This document shows positions 33,924 through 41,132 of a stretch of 41,132 bases of DNA, piece by piece; the stretch's first letter is position 1; each line of letters opens with the position of its first letter. The notes under the pieces were generated by a model. That model was not told the origin of the DNA and searched no databases. It saw only the letters and a program-made list of their open reading frames with translations. The translations under genes and the position numbers were made by a program. Source of the DNA: JBCDCE01 sp039182515 (GTDB lineage: Bacteria; Pseudomonadota; Alphaproteobacteria; Rhodobacterales; Rhodobacteraceae); NCBI GenBank assembly GCA_039182515.1, contig JBCDCE010000035.1:1-41132 (forward strand), read 5' to 3'.

Positions 33924-33961
33924 CCCCAACGTATGCCTAACATGCATACGTAACGTTGGGG
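33924..33961. other. Long imperfect inverted repeat between rpoA and rplQ
   Basis: CCCCAACG-TATGC … GCATA-(5-base bulge)-CGTTGGGG forms a bulged stem of 13 pairs. In the minus-strand transcript it lies in the rpoA-rplQ spacer. It has no T-run, so it may be an RNA processing or stability element. The sequence next to it repeats CGTATGCC. Confidence 0.55.
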
Positions 33962-34040
33962 TCGGGTAAGGAGGCGTTAACCTCCGAGCCCAGATTTAGC
34001 TTTGAGACGTTAAGAACGCCTCTTCCCTCCGAACGGAAGG

Positions 34041-34062
34041 AAGGCGGGCCATGACCCGCCTT
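34041..34062 (-). terminator. Hairpin just after rpoA
   Basis: AAGGCGGG-TCATGG-CCCGCCTT on the minus strand, 11 bases after the rpoA stop. It is followed by CCTTCC rather than a T-run, so it is at most a weak terminator or a 3'-end stabiliser before rplQ. Confidence 0.5.
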
Positions 34063-34072
34063 TCAGATAGCC

Positions 34073-35089
34073 CTAGAAGTTGTCTTCGAACTTCTTGGCG
34101 AGGTCTTCGATGTTGTCTGGCGGCCAGTCTTCGACATCCATGCCAAGGTGCAAACCCATGCCCGAAAGCACTTCTTTGATCTCGTTGAGCGACTTGCGGC
34201 CAAAGTTCGGCGTGCGCAGCATCTCTGCTTCGGTCTTTTGGATAAGATCGCCGATGTAGACAATGTTGTCGTTCTTCAGGCAGTTCGCAGAACGCACAGA
34301 AAGCTCCAACTCATCCACTTTCTTGAGAAGCAGCGGGTTGAACTCGAGACCATCGTCTTCAGACGCACTCGACGCGCTTTCAGGCTCATCAAAGTTCACG
34401 AAGATGGAAAGCTGATCTTGCAAAATGCGCGCGGCATAAGCCACAGCATCATCTGGCGTGATCGAGCCATCTGTTTCGATTTTCATGGTGAGCTTGTCGT
34501 AGTCCAGCACTTGGCCTTCGCGGGTGGGCTGCACGTCGTAGCTGATCTTGTTGATCGGCGAGAAGATCGCATCAATCGGCATAAGGCCAATAGGCGCATC
34601 TTCTGGGCGGTTCTTTTCGGCCGCAACGTAGCCTTTGCCGGTGTTTACGGTCAGCTCCATGAAAAGGTCCGCACCCTCATCCAGGTGGCAGATCACGTGA
34701 TCGCGGTTGAGGATCTCAATGCCAGCGCTTTCGGAGATATCGCCAGCTTTGACAACACCAGGGCCCTTGGCTTGGATGGACAGGCGCTTAGGGCCTTCCA
34801 CTTCCATGCGCACGGAAACGCCTTTGAGGTTGAGGATGATGTCAGTGACGTCTTCACGCACACCGGCCACAGAAGAAAACTCATGCAACACGTTGTCGAT
34901 CTGAACGCTTGTGATGGCAGCACCCTGAAGCGACGACATCAAAATGCGGCGCAGCGCATTGCCAAGCGTCAGGCCAAAACCGCGCTCGAGAGGTTCCGCA
35001 ATCACGGTCGCTTTGCGCGCGGGCTCATTGCCCGGCTTGACCTCTAATTGTGTGGGTTTGATCAGCTCTTGCCAATTTTTGTGGATCAT
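34073..35089 (-). CDS. rpoA: DNA-directed RNA polymerase alpha subunit
   Basis: A 338-residue alpha subunit. The N-terminal dimerisation domain includes ERGFGLTLGNALRRILMSSL (about 35-54). The C-terminal domain (about 255-330) includes LELSVRSANCLKNDNI and GRKSLNEIKEVL, which contact UP elements and activators. The start at 35089 has GGAGGG upstream and gives the normal MIHKNWQELI N-terminus; an upstream start at 35134 is not needed. Confidence 0.98.
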   Translation of the reverse strand: MIHKNWQELIKPTQLEVKPGNEPARKATVIAEPLERGFGLTLGNALRRILMSSLQGAAITSVQIDNVLHEFSSVAGVREDVTDIILNLKGVSVRMEVEGPKRLSIQAKGPGVVKAGDISESAGIEILNRDHVICHLDEGADLFMELTVNTGKGYVAAEKNRPEDAPIGLMPIDAIFSPINKISYDVQPTREGQVLDYDKLTMKIETDGSITPDDAVAYAARILQDQLSIFVNFDEPESASSASEDDGLEFNPLLLKKVDELELSVRSANCLKNDNIVYIGDLIQKTEAEMLRTPNFGRKSLNEIKEVLSGMGLHLGMDVEDWPPDNIEDLAKKFEDNF

Positions 35090-35153
35090 GCGTCCCTCCA
35101 TTCTTGTTGTCCTTCCATGTCCAAAAAAGGCCAACGCCCGAGGTTAAATGACG

Positions 35154-35184
35154 AAAACGGGGGCCATGCCAAAGCAAGCCCCCG
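35154..35184 (-). terminator. Hairpin between rpsK and rpoA (attenuator-like)
   Basis: On the minus strand CGGGGGC … GCCCCCG (35158-35184) is followed by TTTTCG. It could reduce read-through from rpsK into rpoA, although the genes form one operon. Confidence 0.5.
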
Positions 35185-35200
35185 AAGGTAGACAATCTGC

Positions 35201-35593
35201 TTAGACGCGGCGACGCTTTGGAGGGCGGCACCCGTTGTGGGCAATTGGGGTCACGTCGCGGATCGACGTGATGTTAAAGCCGATTGCAGCCAAAGCGCGC
35301 AGAGCACTTTCACGGCCAGAGCCGGGGCCTTGCACTTCAACTTCCAGTGTTTTGACACCGTGCTCTTGCGCTTTTTTGCCCGCATCTTCTGCGGCCATTT
35401 GAGCAGCATAGGGTGTAGACTTACGCGAGCCTTTGAAGCCCATCGTACCGGACGATGACCAGGCAATCGCGTTGCCTTGAACGTCCGAGATGAGGATCTT
35501 GGTGTTGTTGAAGCTGGAGTTCACGTGTGCAACGCCAGATGCGATATTTTTGGAGACCTTTTTCTTGCCTCCACGACGGGTATCTCGTGCCAT
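35201..35593 (-). CDS. rpsK: 30S ribosomal protein S11
   Basis: A 130-residue S11 with VAHVNSSFNNTKILISDVQGN, SGTMGFKGSRKSTPYAAQ and the C-terminal NGCRPPKRRRV. It forms the platform of the small subunit and binds the Shine-Dalgarno helix region. It begins 12 bases after rpsM with GGAGG upstream. Confidence 0.98.
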   Translation of the reverse strand: MARDTRRGGKKKVSKNIASGVAHVNSSFNNTKILISDVQGNAIAWSSSGTMGFKGSRKSTPYAAQMAAEDAGKKAQEHGVKTLEVEVQGPGSGRESALRALAAIGFNITSIRDVTPIAHNGCRPPKRRRV

Positions 35594-35605
35594 GGGTGCG
35601 CCTCC

Positions 35606-35974
35606 TTATTTCTTCTTGCCAGCGATGGCTTTTGCGGGACCTTTGCGGGTGCGGGCATTGGTATGCGTACGCTGACCGCGGACAGGCAGATTGCGACGGT
35701 GACGCAAGCCACGGTAGCAACCCAAATCCATAAGGCGTTTGATGTTCATCTGCGTTTCACGACGCAGGTCACCTTCAACGGTGTAGGTCGCATCGATATG
35801 CTCGCGGATGGCGAGGACTTCGGCGTCCGACAGATCGTTGACGCGGCGTGCTGGATCAATGCCAACGGCTTCGCAAATGGCTTTGGCCGATGTGGGGCCG
35901 ATGCCTGTGACATAGGTGAGTGCGATAGGCACTCGCTTTGCGGTGGGAATGTTTACGCCGGCAATACGAGCCAA
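35606..35974 (-). CDS. rpsM: 30S ribosomal protein S13
   Basis: A 122-residue S13 with ARIAGVNIP at the start, TYVTGIGPTSAK, and the basic tail RGQRTHTNARTRKGPAKAI. The only start that gives the family N-terminus is TTG at 35974 with AGGA upstream. An ATG at 36025 would add 17 residues not seen in S13. A rare TTG in a ribosomal protein gene may limit its translation. Confidence 0.95.
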   Translation of the reverse strand: MARIAGVNIPTAKRVPIALTYVTGIGPTSAKAICEAVGIDPARRVNDLSDAEVLAIREHIDATYTVEGDLRRETQMNIKRLMDLGCYRGLRHRRNLPVRGQRTHTNARTRKGPAKAIAGKKK

Positions 35975-36213
35975 GGCTATATCCTTTTCCAGTTGCGAGC
36001 CCGTCATTCCAGGCTCTTTTTTCACAACATGTGCAGCCGTAGGGATCCCTGGGGCTACACGGGTTTGAGGTGGTCTCTCGCAAAATGCGGGAATCCGCGC
36101 TTTTGGCGCAGATGGCGTGACTTAAGGAGTAATTAAACGCGCGTCAAGAGCGCCTTGGCCGGTGTCAAGAAGTTTTTTTGTCCACCCTGGGGAAATCGCT
36201 AAAGCCACCGGCT

Positions 36214-36795
36214 TTAACTGCCCAGAATACCCTCGATAGACGTGCCCACCTCATCCATTGTGCCCATGCCATCGATCGACTTTAGATCGCCTTTGGCATA
36301 GTAATAGCCGATAAGTGGTGATGTCTTTTTATAATATTCCATAAGCCGTGTTTTGAGGCTCTCTTCGTTATCATCCGCACGAGCTGTACCGCCAGCCGCA
36401 ACCGCTTCTTTGGCGCGGTTGACGATTCTATGCACAAGCGCTTCGTCGTCCACTTGCATCTCAATCACGCTATCCAGCTTCATGCCTTTCGACGCCAACA
36501 GGGCCCCCAAAGCATCGGCTTGTGGCAGCGTGCGCGGGAACCCATCAAAGATGAAACCACCGGCTGCATCGCCGTCCAGTTGCTCTTCGATCAAGCCAAT
36601 AACGATCTCGTCCGTGACAAGCTCGCCTGCGTCCATAATCGCCGCAACCTTCTTGCCCATTTCAGTGCCAGAGGTTTTAGCGGCCCGCAGCATATCACCT
36701 GTGGAGAGTTGAACCATGTTGCGGCTCTCTACAAGACGTCCGGCTTGTGTGCCTTTGCCAGCGCCGGGTGGGCCGAGAAGGATGATGTTGGTCAT
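36214..36795 (-). CDS. adk: Adenylate kinase (short form)
   Basis: A 193-residue adenylate kinase. The P-loop is LGPPGAGKGTQA, followed by LSTGDMLRAA, the AMP-binding FDGFPRTLPQA and RADDNEESLKTRL. The LID domain of long-type kinases is replaced by a short loop (AVAAGGTARADDN). It interconverts ATP+AMP and 2 ADP. The start overlaps the secY stop by four bases. Confidence 0.97.
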   Translation of the reverse strand: MTNIILLGPPGAGKGTQAGRLVESRNMVQLSTGDMLRAAKTSGTEMGKKVAAIMDAGELVTDEIVIGLIEEQLDGDAAGGFIFDGFPRTLPQADALGALLASKGMKLDSVIEMQVDDEALVHRIVNRAKEAVAAGGTARADDNEESLKTRLMEYYKKTSPLIGYYYAKGDLKSIDGMGTMDEVGTSIEGILGS

Positions 36796-38153
36796 CGGTT
36801 AACGGCTCCCCGTTTCTTACGTTTGCCACCCTTGCCACGCAGCTGGGATTTCTCAATGAGGCCTTCATACTGGTGCGCCAAGAGATGGCTCTGCACCTGC
36901 TGGATCGTATCCATACCGACGCTCACAATAATGAGGATCGATGTACCGCCGAAGAAGGCCGTGATCTGTAGGTTCGAGCGGATCATTTCAGGCAGGAGAC
37001 AGACAAGCGCCAAGTACCCTGCACCCAAAACCAAAAGCCGCGTCACAACATAGTCGAGATATTCTGCTGTCTTTTTGCCAGGGCGAATACCAGGCACAAA
37101 GCCGTTTTGGTTCTTGAGGTTTTCAGCCACGTCTTCCGTCTTGAAGGACACATTGAAGGTGTAAAAGAACGTGAAGAAAATGATCATCGCCGCAAAGAAG
37201 ATCAGATAGAGCGGTTGGCCAGGACCAAAGTAAGCCAGGATTGTTGTCATAATCGGGCTGGTTTGATTGCCTGAAAACGTGGCCAGAGTCGTTGGCAAAA
37301 GAAGCAGCGAAGATGCGAAGATCGCTGGGATCACGCCCGCTGGGTTCACTTTCACAGGAAGGTGGCTAGAGCCGCCGTCATAGACCTTCATGCCCACCTG
37401 ACGGCGGGGATATTGAATGTGGATCTTCCGAAGCGCCCGCTCCATGAAGACCACAAAGGTCAGGGTCACGATAATCATCGCAAGCACGCCAATGATCACC
37501 GCAGGGCCCACCGCGCCCGAACGGCCTTGCTCAAAGAACTGTGCAAAGGCCAAAGGAAGCTCGGCAATAATGCCCACAAAGATGATCAGCGAAATACCGT
37601 TGCCGATGCCCCGCGCGGTGATTTGCTCACCGAGCCACATCAAGAACATCGTCCCGCCCACCAGCGTGATCACGCAGGCCGCACGGAAGAACCAGCCTGG
37701 GTCTGTCACAAGATCACCCGCTTCAAGGCTCACAGCTAGGCCATATGCTTGGAACGTGGCCAAAACCACCGTGCCATAGCGGGTGTATTGGTTGATTTTC
37801 TTGCGCCCCTGCTCGCCTTCTTTCTTCAGCTGTTCAAAATACGGAACCATGGCCGTGAGAAGCTGAATGATGATCGAGGCCGAGATGTAAGGCATAATGC
37901 CCAGCGCAAAGATACCCATGCGGCTGATCGCGCCGCCTGTGAACATATTGAGCATACCGCCGATGCCAGCTGTAGCTTGCTCCATAAACTGGCGAAGTGC
38001 GACCCCATCAATGCCCGGCACGGGAATATAAGTCCCGATCCGGTAAACGATCAGAATGCCAATCGTGAAAAGGATGCGTTGCCGAAGCTCAGTCGCCTTA
38101 CCAAACGCGCTCCAACTGATGTTGGAGGCCATTTGCTCTGCTGCAGATGCCAT
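36792..38153 (-). CDS. secY: Preprotein translocase subunit SecY
   Basis: A 453-residue, ten-TM channel of the Sec translocon. Family segments include RIGTYIPVPGID, GIMPYISASIIIQLLT, and the C5 cytoplasmic loop GFVPGIRPGKKTAEYLD. It sits between rplO and adk as in most bacteria. Confidence 0.98.
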   Translation of the reverse strand: MASAAEQMASNISWSAFGKATELRQRILFTIGILIVYRIGTYIPVPGIDGVALRQFMEQATAGIGGMLNMFTGGAISRMGIFALGIMPYISASIIIQLLTAMVPYFEQLKKEGEQGRKKINQYTRYGTVVLATFQAYGLAVSLEAGDLVTDPGWFFRAACVITLVGGTMFLMWLGEQITARGIGNGISLIIFVGIIAELPLAFAQFFEQGRSGAVGPAVIIGVLAMIIVTLTFVVFMERALRKIHIQYPRRQVGMKVYDGGSSHLPVKVNPAGVIPAIFASSLLLLPTTLATFSGNQTSPIMTTILAYFGPGQPLYLIFFAAMIIFFTFFYTFNVSFKTEDVAENLKNQNGFVPGIRPGKKTAEYLDYVVTRLLVLGAGYLALVCLLPEMIRSNLQITAFFGGTSILIIVSVGMDTIQQVQSHLLAHQYEGLIEKSQLRGKGGKRKKRGAVNR

Positions 38154-38260
38154 ACGGTCTCTCTCTCATGGTTGCGCCGCCAGACCGGTTTCCCCGATTG
38201 GCGGCGCGCTTTGGAAAACTTGAAGGGTATGTAAGCAGCGCATGCGCCGCTCACAAGCCG

Positions 38261-38725
38261 TTATTCAGTCGCGGCCGCTGCAACAGTGAGAGACCCACCG
38301 GCTTTCTCGACCGCCTCAATGGCGGATTTCGACGCGCCAGTAACGGTGATCTTCGCTTTTGAAGTGATGTCACCTTTGGCAAGAACACGCACACCGTCAA
38401 GCTTGCGGCGCACAAGACCGCTTTCCACAAGGCTATCTTCAGTGATGTCGCCCTTAAGCTTGCCCGCGTCGATGAACTTTTGGATGAGACCAAGGTTCAC
38501 AACGGCAAATTTCTTGCGGTTCGGCTTGTTGAAGCCGCGCTTTGGCAGACGTTGATAGAGGGGCATTTGGCCGCCCTCGTAGCCTTTGATGGCCACACCG
38601 GAGCGGGATTTCTGACCCTTGATACCACGGCCTGCGGTTTTGCCCATGCCGGAGCCTGGGCCACGACCAACGCGTTTTTTTGGTTTGGTTGCGCCTGGAT
38701 TGTCGCGCAGTTCATTGAGTTTCAT
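38261..38725 (-). CDS. rplO: 50S ribosomal protein L15
   Basis: A 154-residue L15 with MKLNELRDNPGATKPKKRVGRG, GKTAGRGIKGQKSRSG, GYEGGQMPLYQRLPKRGF and a conserved C-terminal fold. ATG 38725 has GGAGAAGCGAC upstream. It is the first gene of this block; rpmD and rpsE, normally just upstream, are not present in this window. Confidence 0.97.
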   Translation of the reverse strand: MKLNELRDNPGATKPKKRVGRGPGSGMGKTAGRGIKGQKSRSGVAIKGYEGGQMPLYQRLPKRGFNKPNRKKFAVVNLGLIQKFIDAGKLKGDITEDSLVESGLVRRKLDGVRVLAKGDITSKAKITVTGASKSAIEAVEKAGGSLTVAAAATE

Positions 38726-38958
38726 GTCGCTTCTCCTTTGCCGGAAGACCACCCCGAAGCGAAGGGACGGCACGCGGCGTTTCTTGATTGGTTGAGTCGA
38801 GTCTTTTGTTTGACCACTGGAGGCGTTTAGCGAGGGAAGGCTTAGAAATCAAGCGGTGCGCTTGGGCAGGCGTGAACTCTCCGTTTCTGCGGGCACATTT
38901 TGCCCTTTTCGGCTTGGCATCTCGTACGACCGAGCGCGATCTTACGCCCTTAAACACA

Positions 38959-39018
38959 GGGCTCTGCCCCCTTGCGCTTACGCGCAATTCCCCCGGAATG
39001 GTTTCCACCAAGAAAAAG
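38959..39018 (+). repeat. Dispersed intergenic repeat, copy 1
   Basis: A block reading GGGCTCTGCCCCCTTGCGC … CGCGCAATTCCCCCGGAATGG … CCACCAAGAAAAAG in outline. It matches copy 2 (40482-40543) in order and orientation, with several substitutions inside the hairpin loops. Its two small palindromes are GGGCTCTGCCC and GCGC-tta-CGCG. Similar elements are common between genes in roseobacters. Confidence 0.75.
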
Positions 39019-39030
39019 TAGGGCCATGCT

Positions 39031-39073
39031 TTTGAGAAGCTGCGCTAAAAAAGCGCGACCAAAAGTTCTCAAA
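39031..39073. other. Nested hairpin upstream of the ammonium transporter
   Basis: An outer stem TTTGAGAA/TTCTCAAA encloses an inner perfect stem GCGCT-AAAAA-AGCGC. It lies about 160 bases before the transporter start. It may be an RNA structure in the leader or a DNA-binding site; there is no T-run on either strand. Confidence 0.45.
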
Positions 39074-39230
39074 GCGTCTAAATTTTAAGCTATTTCCTTG
39101 AGAGACGCACACCTTGGCGGCTATACCCGTGCATCGCACAATTTTTTGGCTTGTTTTTTTAACTTCGCCTGTATTTTCACCGATCCGATTACCGGAGAAC
39201 CGGGAACAGAAAACTCAAGGGGACTTTCAT

Positions 39231-40412
39231 ATGAACGGAGCGGATACCGCTTGGATCATCGTTGCGACGGCACTTGTCTTACTCATGACGCTGCCAGGAT
39301 TGGCACTCTTTAATGGAGGCTTGGTGCGGGCACGCAATGTGCTCAGTGTGTTCATGCACTGCTATGCCATTGCCTGTCTGATGAGTGTTTTGTGGTTCGT
39401 TGCGGGCTATTCGATTGCCTTTGGTGGCGGCACAACAGGTTATTGGGGCGGCCTGGATAAGCTATTTTTGAACGGCGTTACGACCGAGAGCCTCAGTGGA
39501 ACACTTCCTGAAATCCTCTTCTTTGCCTTCCAGATGACCTTCGCAATCATCACACCGGCGCTGATTGTTGGAGCCTATGTGGAGCGTATAAAGTTTGGGT
39601 TTGTTTTGGCCTTCTCCGCCTTTTGGATGCTAATTTGCTATGCACCCGTGGTTCACTGGGTCTGGGGCGGCGGCAGGCTAGCAGACGGCGGGCTCTTTGG
39701 TGAGACTGGCCTCAAGGACTTTGCTGGCGGTGTTGTCGTTCACGAAACGGCTGGTCTGGCGGCGCTGGTGCTTGCCGTAATGCTCGGACGCCGGAAGGAC
39801 GACGCCAAACCACCCCATAACCCAGGCATGGTGATGATGGGCGCGGCGCTGCTTTGGGTTGGGTGGTTCGGCTTTAATGGTGGCTCGCAACTGGCCGCCG
39901 ACGGGGGTGCGGCCATGGCTTTGACGGTGACGCATATCTCAGCCGCAACCGCCTCACTGACATGGGCCCTGTGGGAGTACATTAAGCACGGCAAAGCCTC
40001 GCTGGTGGGCCTTGTGACCGGCACAATCGCAGGCCTGGCCTCGATCACGCCAGCTTCCGGCTTTGTGGGCCCTATGGAAGCGCTTATCATTGGAGCAATT
40101 GCCGGGGTGCTTTGCCAAGAAGCGGTAAACCTCATTCGCAACGCCCTGCGCATCGACGACACATTGGATGTGTTTGCTGTGCACGGCGTTGGTGGGATCT
40201 TCGGTACACTTATGATTGCTGTATTCGGCGCAGGCAGCTTTGCCGCGCAGGGTGGCAGTATCTTGATCGTTGGTGTCTACACCATTTTGGTGACTGTTGT
40301 GATCGCGCTGGTCCTCAAAGCGATCTTTGGATTGCGAGTGGATGAGGAGACCGAAAATCTTGGCCTCGACATCGCGGCACATGGTGAACGGGCTTACGAC
40401 CACGCCTCATAG
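39231..40412 (+). CDS. Ammonium transporter (Amt family)
   Basis: A 393-residue membrane protein with about 11 TM segments (N-terminus MNGADTAWIIVATALVLLM, then PGLALFNGGLVRARN). The pore twin histidines are in YAPVVHWVWGGG and FAVHGVGGIFGT. FAIITPALIVGAYVERIKF is typical. It conducts ammonium into the cell. The ATG at 39231 follows AAGGGG. No glnK (PII) is adjacent on the sequenced side, unlike the usual glnK-amtB pair. A terminator follows. Confidence 0.94.
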   Translation: MNGADTAWIIVATALVLLMTLPGLALFNGGLVRARNVLSVFMHCYAIACLMSVLWFVAGYSIAFGGGTTGYWGGLDKLFLNGVTTESLSGTLPEILFFAFQMTFAIITPALIVGAYVERIKFGFVLAFSAFWMLICYAPVVHWVWGGGRLADGGLFGETGLKDFAGGVVVHETAGLAALVLAVMLGRRKDDAKPPHNPGMVMMGAALLWVGWFGFNGGSQLAADGGAAMALTVTHISAATASLTWALWEYIKHGKASLVGLVTGTIAGLASITPASGFVGPMEALIIGAIAGVLCQEAVNLIRNALRIDDTLDVFAVHGVGGIFGTLMIAVFGAGSFAAQGGSILIVGVYTILVTVVIALVLKAIFGLRVDEETENLGLDIAAHGERAYDHAS

Positions 40413-40434
40413 GGCTTCGCGCTATAAAATGGCG

Positions 40435-40470
40435 AAAAGCGTCCCACTCTGCTGAGCTGGGGCGCTTTTT
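40435..40470 (+). terminator. Rho-independent terminator of the ammonium transporter gene
   Basis: AAAAGCGtCCCA … TGGGGCGCTTTTT forms a stem of about 12 pairs with an 11-base loop and ends in a T-run, 23 bases after the stop. Confidence 0.85.
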
Positions 40471-40481
40471 ATATGGGAATT

Positions 40482-40543
40482 GGGGGCGCTGCCCCCTTGC
40501 GCATGCGCGCAATTCCCCCGGAGTATTTCCCGCCAAGAAAAAG
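40482..40543 (+). repeat. Dispersed intergenic repeat, copy 2
   Basis: Same element and orientation as copy 1: GGGGGCGCTGCCCCC, GCGCATGCGCGC, AATTCCCCCGGAGTATTT and GCCAAGAAAAAG. The two copies bracket the ammonium transporter gene. Confidence 0.75.
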
Positions 40544-40689
40544 GAGGGCTTAGATCAGCGATTTGGATCTCATTTTGCTCTCATAGGCTTGGCCCCCAAA
40601 AATGACCACTTTCGCCTGGGGTTTTTCGCGATTTTTTGGCTAAATGAATCTCGTGGAAGATTATCGCAGTTTAGAAAAAGGTTTGATGG

Positions 40690-41132
40690 ATGAAAATATC
40701 TGGTCGTATCTGGATTTTGGCTTTGGCCTTTCTTGGAACACAGGCAAGCGCGGATCCAAAAGCCGCAGCCGACTACATTGTGAGCCAAACGGTCACGCAG
40801 CCAATTTTTGAAGGGGCCATTCTCGCCCAAAAACCTCTTATTACGGGCGCGCTACAAAACCAAATGCGCGAAAACGGTATTCGACTCAAAGATCCTGATC
40901 GCTTTTTCGATCTGTTCCTAAGCGAATTTATGGACGAATTTGTGGAGTCGATGCAGGCCCAAAGCGCGCAGATCTTTCTAGACAATTTTTCAGAAAGCGA
41001 ATTGAACGACATCGCCGCCTTCATGAAAACACCCTCGGGTCAAGCTTACGTGGCCGCCACCCCAACCTTGATGCAACAGGGCGCTGAAATGGGTCAAAGG
41101 GCGGGTGCACAAGCAGGCTTAAATGCTGGCAA
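40690..41132 (+). CDS. Secreted DUF2059 protein (3' end outside window)
   Basis: The frame is open from ATG 40690 to the window end (147 residues seen, no stop). It starts with a signal peptide (KISGRIWILALAFLGTQASA, cleavage near residue 21) followed by a DUF2059 helical domain (MQAQSAQIFLDNFSESELNDIAAF, then KTPSGQAYVAATP). DUF2059 proteins are exported and of unknown function. The fragment is helical and contains no cysteines. Confidence 0.85.
   Translation, partial: MKISGRIWILALAFLGTQASADPKAAADYIVSQTVTQPIFEGAILAQKPLITGALQNQMRENGIRLKDPDRFFDLFLSEFMDEFVESMQAQSAQIFLDNFSESELNDIAAFMKTPSGQAYVAATPTLMQQGAEMGQRAGAQAGLNAG

Larger units (their letters stand above)
38726..39230. other. Intergenic region between divergent rplO and the ammonium transporter
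   Basis: About 505 bases without a credible gene. An open frame on the minus strand (38712-39011) overlaps a dispersed repeat and the L15 start, and has no family features. The region holds the repeat at 38959-39018 and a nested hairpin at 39031-39073. Promoters for rplO and for the transporter must lie here, but no clear -35/-10 pairs were identified. Confidence 0.7.

Noticed and set aside
34148..35047. Plus-strand frame of 299 residues antisense to rpoA
   Set aside because: It lies wholly opposite rpoA; the open frame follows from the codon bias of the real gene.
35477..36136. Plus-strand frame of 219 residues antisense to rpsK and rpsM
   Set aside because: It is opposite two certain ribosomal genes and has no motif.
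38712..39011. Minus-strand open frame of 99 residues upstream of rplO
   Set aside because: It overlaps the L15 start and the dispersed repeat, has no family motifs and does not resemble L30 (rpmD), the gene expected there.
1..41132. CRISPR array, prophage or integron
   Set aside because: No regularly spaced repeats, phage structural genes or integrase genes were seen on either strand.

Overview
This window is about 41 kb of an alphaproteobacterial chromosome, almost certainly from the Rhodobacteraceae (roseobacter-type). The evidence is an ATP12-family F1-ATPase assembly chaperone, a complete AapJQMP general L-amino-acid ABC transporter, alphaproteobacterial gene orders (rpmH-rnpA-yidD…yidC-MOSC-engB-argB and rplO-secY-adk-rpsM-rpsK-rpoA-rplQ), TRAP-transporter and DUF849 genes, and moderate-to-high GC. 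No species can be named from the sequence alone.

Region 1 (1-9.5 kb) is an accessory catabolic locus that is partly decaying. An IS3-family element (1-1215) has a broken orfB: a 15-bp tandem duplication carries an in-frame stop just before the last catalytic residue. Next come a TRAP permease (dctM) pseudogene and a short-chain (3-hydroxybutyrate-type) dehydrogenase remnant, both with lesions that keep the reading frame. After these the genes are intact: a beta-keto-acid cleavage enzyme (DUF849), an AcoR-like enhancer-binding regulator without the GAFTGA loop, and a convergent six-gene operon for a TPP-dependent 2-oxoacid/acetoin dehydrogenase. In that operon the E2 subunit is split into a free 77-residue lipoyl protein and a free 226-residue catalytic core, followed by a lipoate-ligase-like protein and an ABM-fold protein. 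A three-half-site operator (TGTCTCA/TGAGACA) lies upstream of its first gene.

Region 2 (9.7-13.6 kb) holds tRNA-Arg(ACG) and a minus-strand operon: a TVP38/TMEM64 membrane protein, a mercuric-reductase-like flavoprotein lacking the usual C-terminal His, and an orphan sensor histidine kinase. Region 3 (13.7-23.4 kb, plus strand) is rpmH-rnpA-yidD, then ttcA and a degenerate-GGDEF/EAL gene, then yidC-MOSC-engB-argB, then a tightly overlapping trio of a sterol-desaturase-family protein, a 4Fe-4S protein and a SixA-like phosphatase.

Region 4 (23.6-33.3 kb, minus strand) is aapJQMP with a strong terminator, an internal hairpin after aapJ and a long inverted repeat over its promoter region. It is followed by an overlapping run of degP-like protease, rarA, crcB, rluC-like pseudouridine synthase and ATP12. 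Region 5 (33.3-38.7 kb, minus strand) is the distal half of the spc/alpha ribosomal operon. It is cut off upstream of rplO by a divergent ammonium transporter gene, with a roseobacter-type intergenic repeat on each side of that gene. The window ends inside a secreted DUF2059 protein.

The most unusual material is the combination in region 1 of a split E2 with its own lipoate ligase, a regulator that appears unable to work with sigma-54, and a multi-half-site operator. The decay of neighbouring genes suggests that upstream import and oxidation steps were lost while the cleavage and dehydrogenase part was kept.
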